In this document: in pieces, positions 62,950-64,000 of the stretch
Numbering within the stretch: the stretch's first letter is position 1
Layout of the letters: each line of letters starts with the position of its first letter
Source: an uncultured Alphaproteobacteria bacterium
Lineage (GTDB): Bacteria > Pseudomonadota > Alphaproteobacteria > RF32 > CAG-239
Direction: 5' to 3'
DNA length: 64,000 bases
NCBI GenBank assembly: GCA_944390355.1
Contig: CALXPT010000003.1
Coordinates: forward strand, 1-64,000
Notes under the pieces: generated by a model
The model's input: only the letters and a program-made list of their open reading frames with translations
The model's database searches: none
Told to the model about the DNA's origin: nothing
Program-made: the position numbers and the translations under genes

Positions 62950-64000
62950 ATGAAAGTAGGAAAACCAAGTAATCGCAAAATATTAAAACAAACCATTTTA
63001 TTATTAGCCTGCGTTGGAGCCGGCTGGTATATAAAAGGCAAAGTAACACCAACCTCAATGCTGGGTATGGGCGGTTCACAAGAAGTCTATGTTTTAACCC
63101 AAGGATTAAAAGAGCAGGATATAACCCAAAAACAAAGCTACATCGGTCATGTTGAAGCAATAAAAAGTGTTAATATCGTCCCGCAGGTAAGCGGCTATGT
63201 AGAAAAAGTCTTGTTTAAAGAAGGCTCTCACGTTGAGGCCGGAGATATATTGTTCATAATAGAACAAAAAAGATATATAGCAAACGTAGAATTAAGAAAA
63301 GCGGAATTGCAAAGTGCCCAAGCAAACCTGGTCAGAGCAGAGAGAGATTTCAAACGCCAATCACAATTATCGAAACAAAACTATGCCTCAAAAGCAACAT
63401 TCGATTCGGCAGAAAGCACTTATATTCAGGCTAAAGCAGCGGTAGCACAAGCACAGGCGAACTTAGATTTAGCCGAAATAGATTTGGCATATACGGAAAT
63501 CAAAGCCCCGATAAGCGGTCGTATAGGTAAAGCACAGGTAACCGAAGGCAACTATGTAAACTCAAGCCAAAACTTAGCACGCATAGTCCAAACCGACCCG
63601 ATTCGCGTAGTATTTTCGGTCTCGGATAAAGAATTTTTGAACTCCCGTTTATATAATCAACAAAACGGAGCCGAACAAATCAAAAGCGAAATAGTGCTTC
63701 CGAACGGCAGAAGAATTGAACACGAATTCAAATCACACTTTTCAGACAATGAAATCAATTCAGACACGGCCACAATTGCCATTTACGCCGAATACGGCAA
63801 CCAAGATGAATTGCTCATCCCCGGAAACTATGTGCAAGTGCGTATCGGTGCCAAAGAAACGAATATGGAATTATTAGTACCGCAATCAGCCATAGCTCAA
63901 GACGAGCACGGCAATTATGTAATGGTCGTAAACAACGGAATTGCAGAGCAACGGCGCATAACCTTAGGCACCACCATCGGCACGGAACAAATCGTAAAAT
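62950..64000 (+). CDS. RND efflux membrane-fusion protein, partial
   Basis: The start at 62950 opens MKVGKPSNRKILKQTILLLACVG-type signal or anchor sequence. It then has YIGHVEAIKSVNIVPQVSGYVEKVLF, EGSHVEAGDILFIIE (lipoyl-like half), a long hairpin with Ala/Gln coiled coil, and DLAYTEIKAPISGRIGKAQVTEGNYV. These are hallmarks of AcrA/MexA-type periplasmic adaptors. The frame is open to the window end, so the C-terminus and the pump gene lie beyond it. Confidence 0.92.
   Translation, partial: MKVGKPSNRKILKQTILLLACVGAGWYIKGKVTPTSMLGMGGSQEVYVLTQGLKEQDITQKQSYIGHVEAIKSVNIVPQVSGYVEKVLFKEGSHVEAGDILFIIEQKRYIANVELRKAELQSAQANLVRAERDFKRQSQLSKQNYASKATFDSAESTYIQAKAAVAQAQANLDLAEIDLAYTEIKAPISGRIGKAQVTEGNYVNSSQNLARIVQTDPIRVVFSVSDKEFLNSRLYNQQNGAEQIKSEIVLPNGRRIEHEFKSHFSDNEINSDTATIAIYAEYGNQDELLIPGNYVQVRIGAKETNMELLVPQSAIAQDEHGNYVMVVNNGIAEQRRITLGTTIGTEQIVK

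Overview
The window looks like chromosome of an AT-rich alphaproteobacterium. The signs are MipZ, CckA and an HdaA-type DnaA homologue, an F1-only ATP synthase operon (atpHAGDC without the Fo genes), fliQ-fliR-flhB running into cckA, and the dgt / SPOR / M50 protease / nagZ cluster. The many secreted cysteine-rich and Lcl_C proteins and the low GC suggest an uncultured, possibly host-associated lineage, but that last step is inference.

Layout. (1) 1-15,500: a partial tRNA-Cys, then on the minus strand a nearly complete late module of a P22-like podovirus. It reads terS, terL, GroES-like protein, portal, scaffold, major capsid, tail adaptor, beta-propeller, acetyltransferase, fibres, and a lysis cassette of endolysin, holin and overlapping spanins. 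One plus-strand cargo gene interrupts it. No integrase, replication gene or repressor accompanies it here. (2) 15,600-25,400: accessory region with a nitroreductase, two secreted cysteine-rich proteins behind a strong promoter, a YgiW-like protein, a three-gene operon of degenerate SNF2-like protein + IbrA-like PP-loop enzyme + IbrB/ParB-like protein, a TerC/Alx protein, and a truncated copy of an Lcl_C gene behind a second copy of the same promoter. (3) 25,400-30,500: lon, a two-gene DUF6362 operon with an iterated operator, a divergent CI/LexA-like repressor, and a YjbR-family gene. (4) 30,500-41,700: ankyrin protein, atpHAGDC, priA, a gene-free structured stretch, xerC and rpmG. (5) 41,700-49,600: S41 protease, xthA, dgt, SPOR protein, site-2 protease, nagZ, then tRNA-His trailed by perfect 234-bp tandem repeats carrying pieces of the tRNA. 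(6) 49,600-64,000: DD-carboxypeptidase, mipZ, pgm, a GH114-like secreted protein, fliQRflhB, cckA, hdaA, a phosphoethanolamine transferase, and a TetR/RND efflux operon that runs off the end.

The housekeeping part fits a flagellated alphaproteobacterium with the CckA-MipZ-HdaA cell-cycle machinery. The most unusual parts are the IbrAB operon with its apparently ATPase-dead SNF2 partner, the tRNA-His-derived tandem repeats, and the phage module with a GroES-like gene, an inverted cargo gene and a possible promoter-terminator leader in front of terS.
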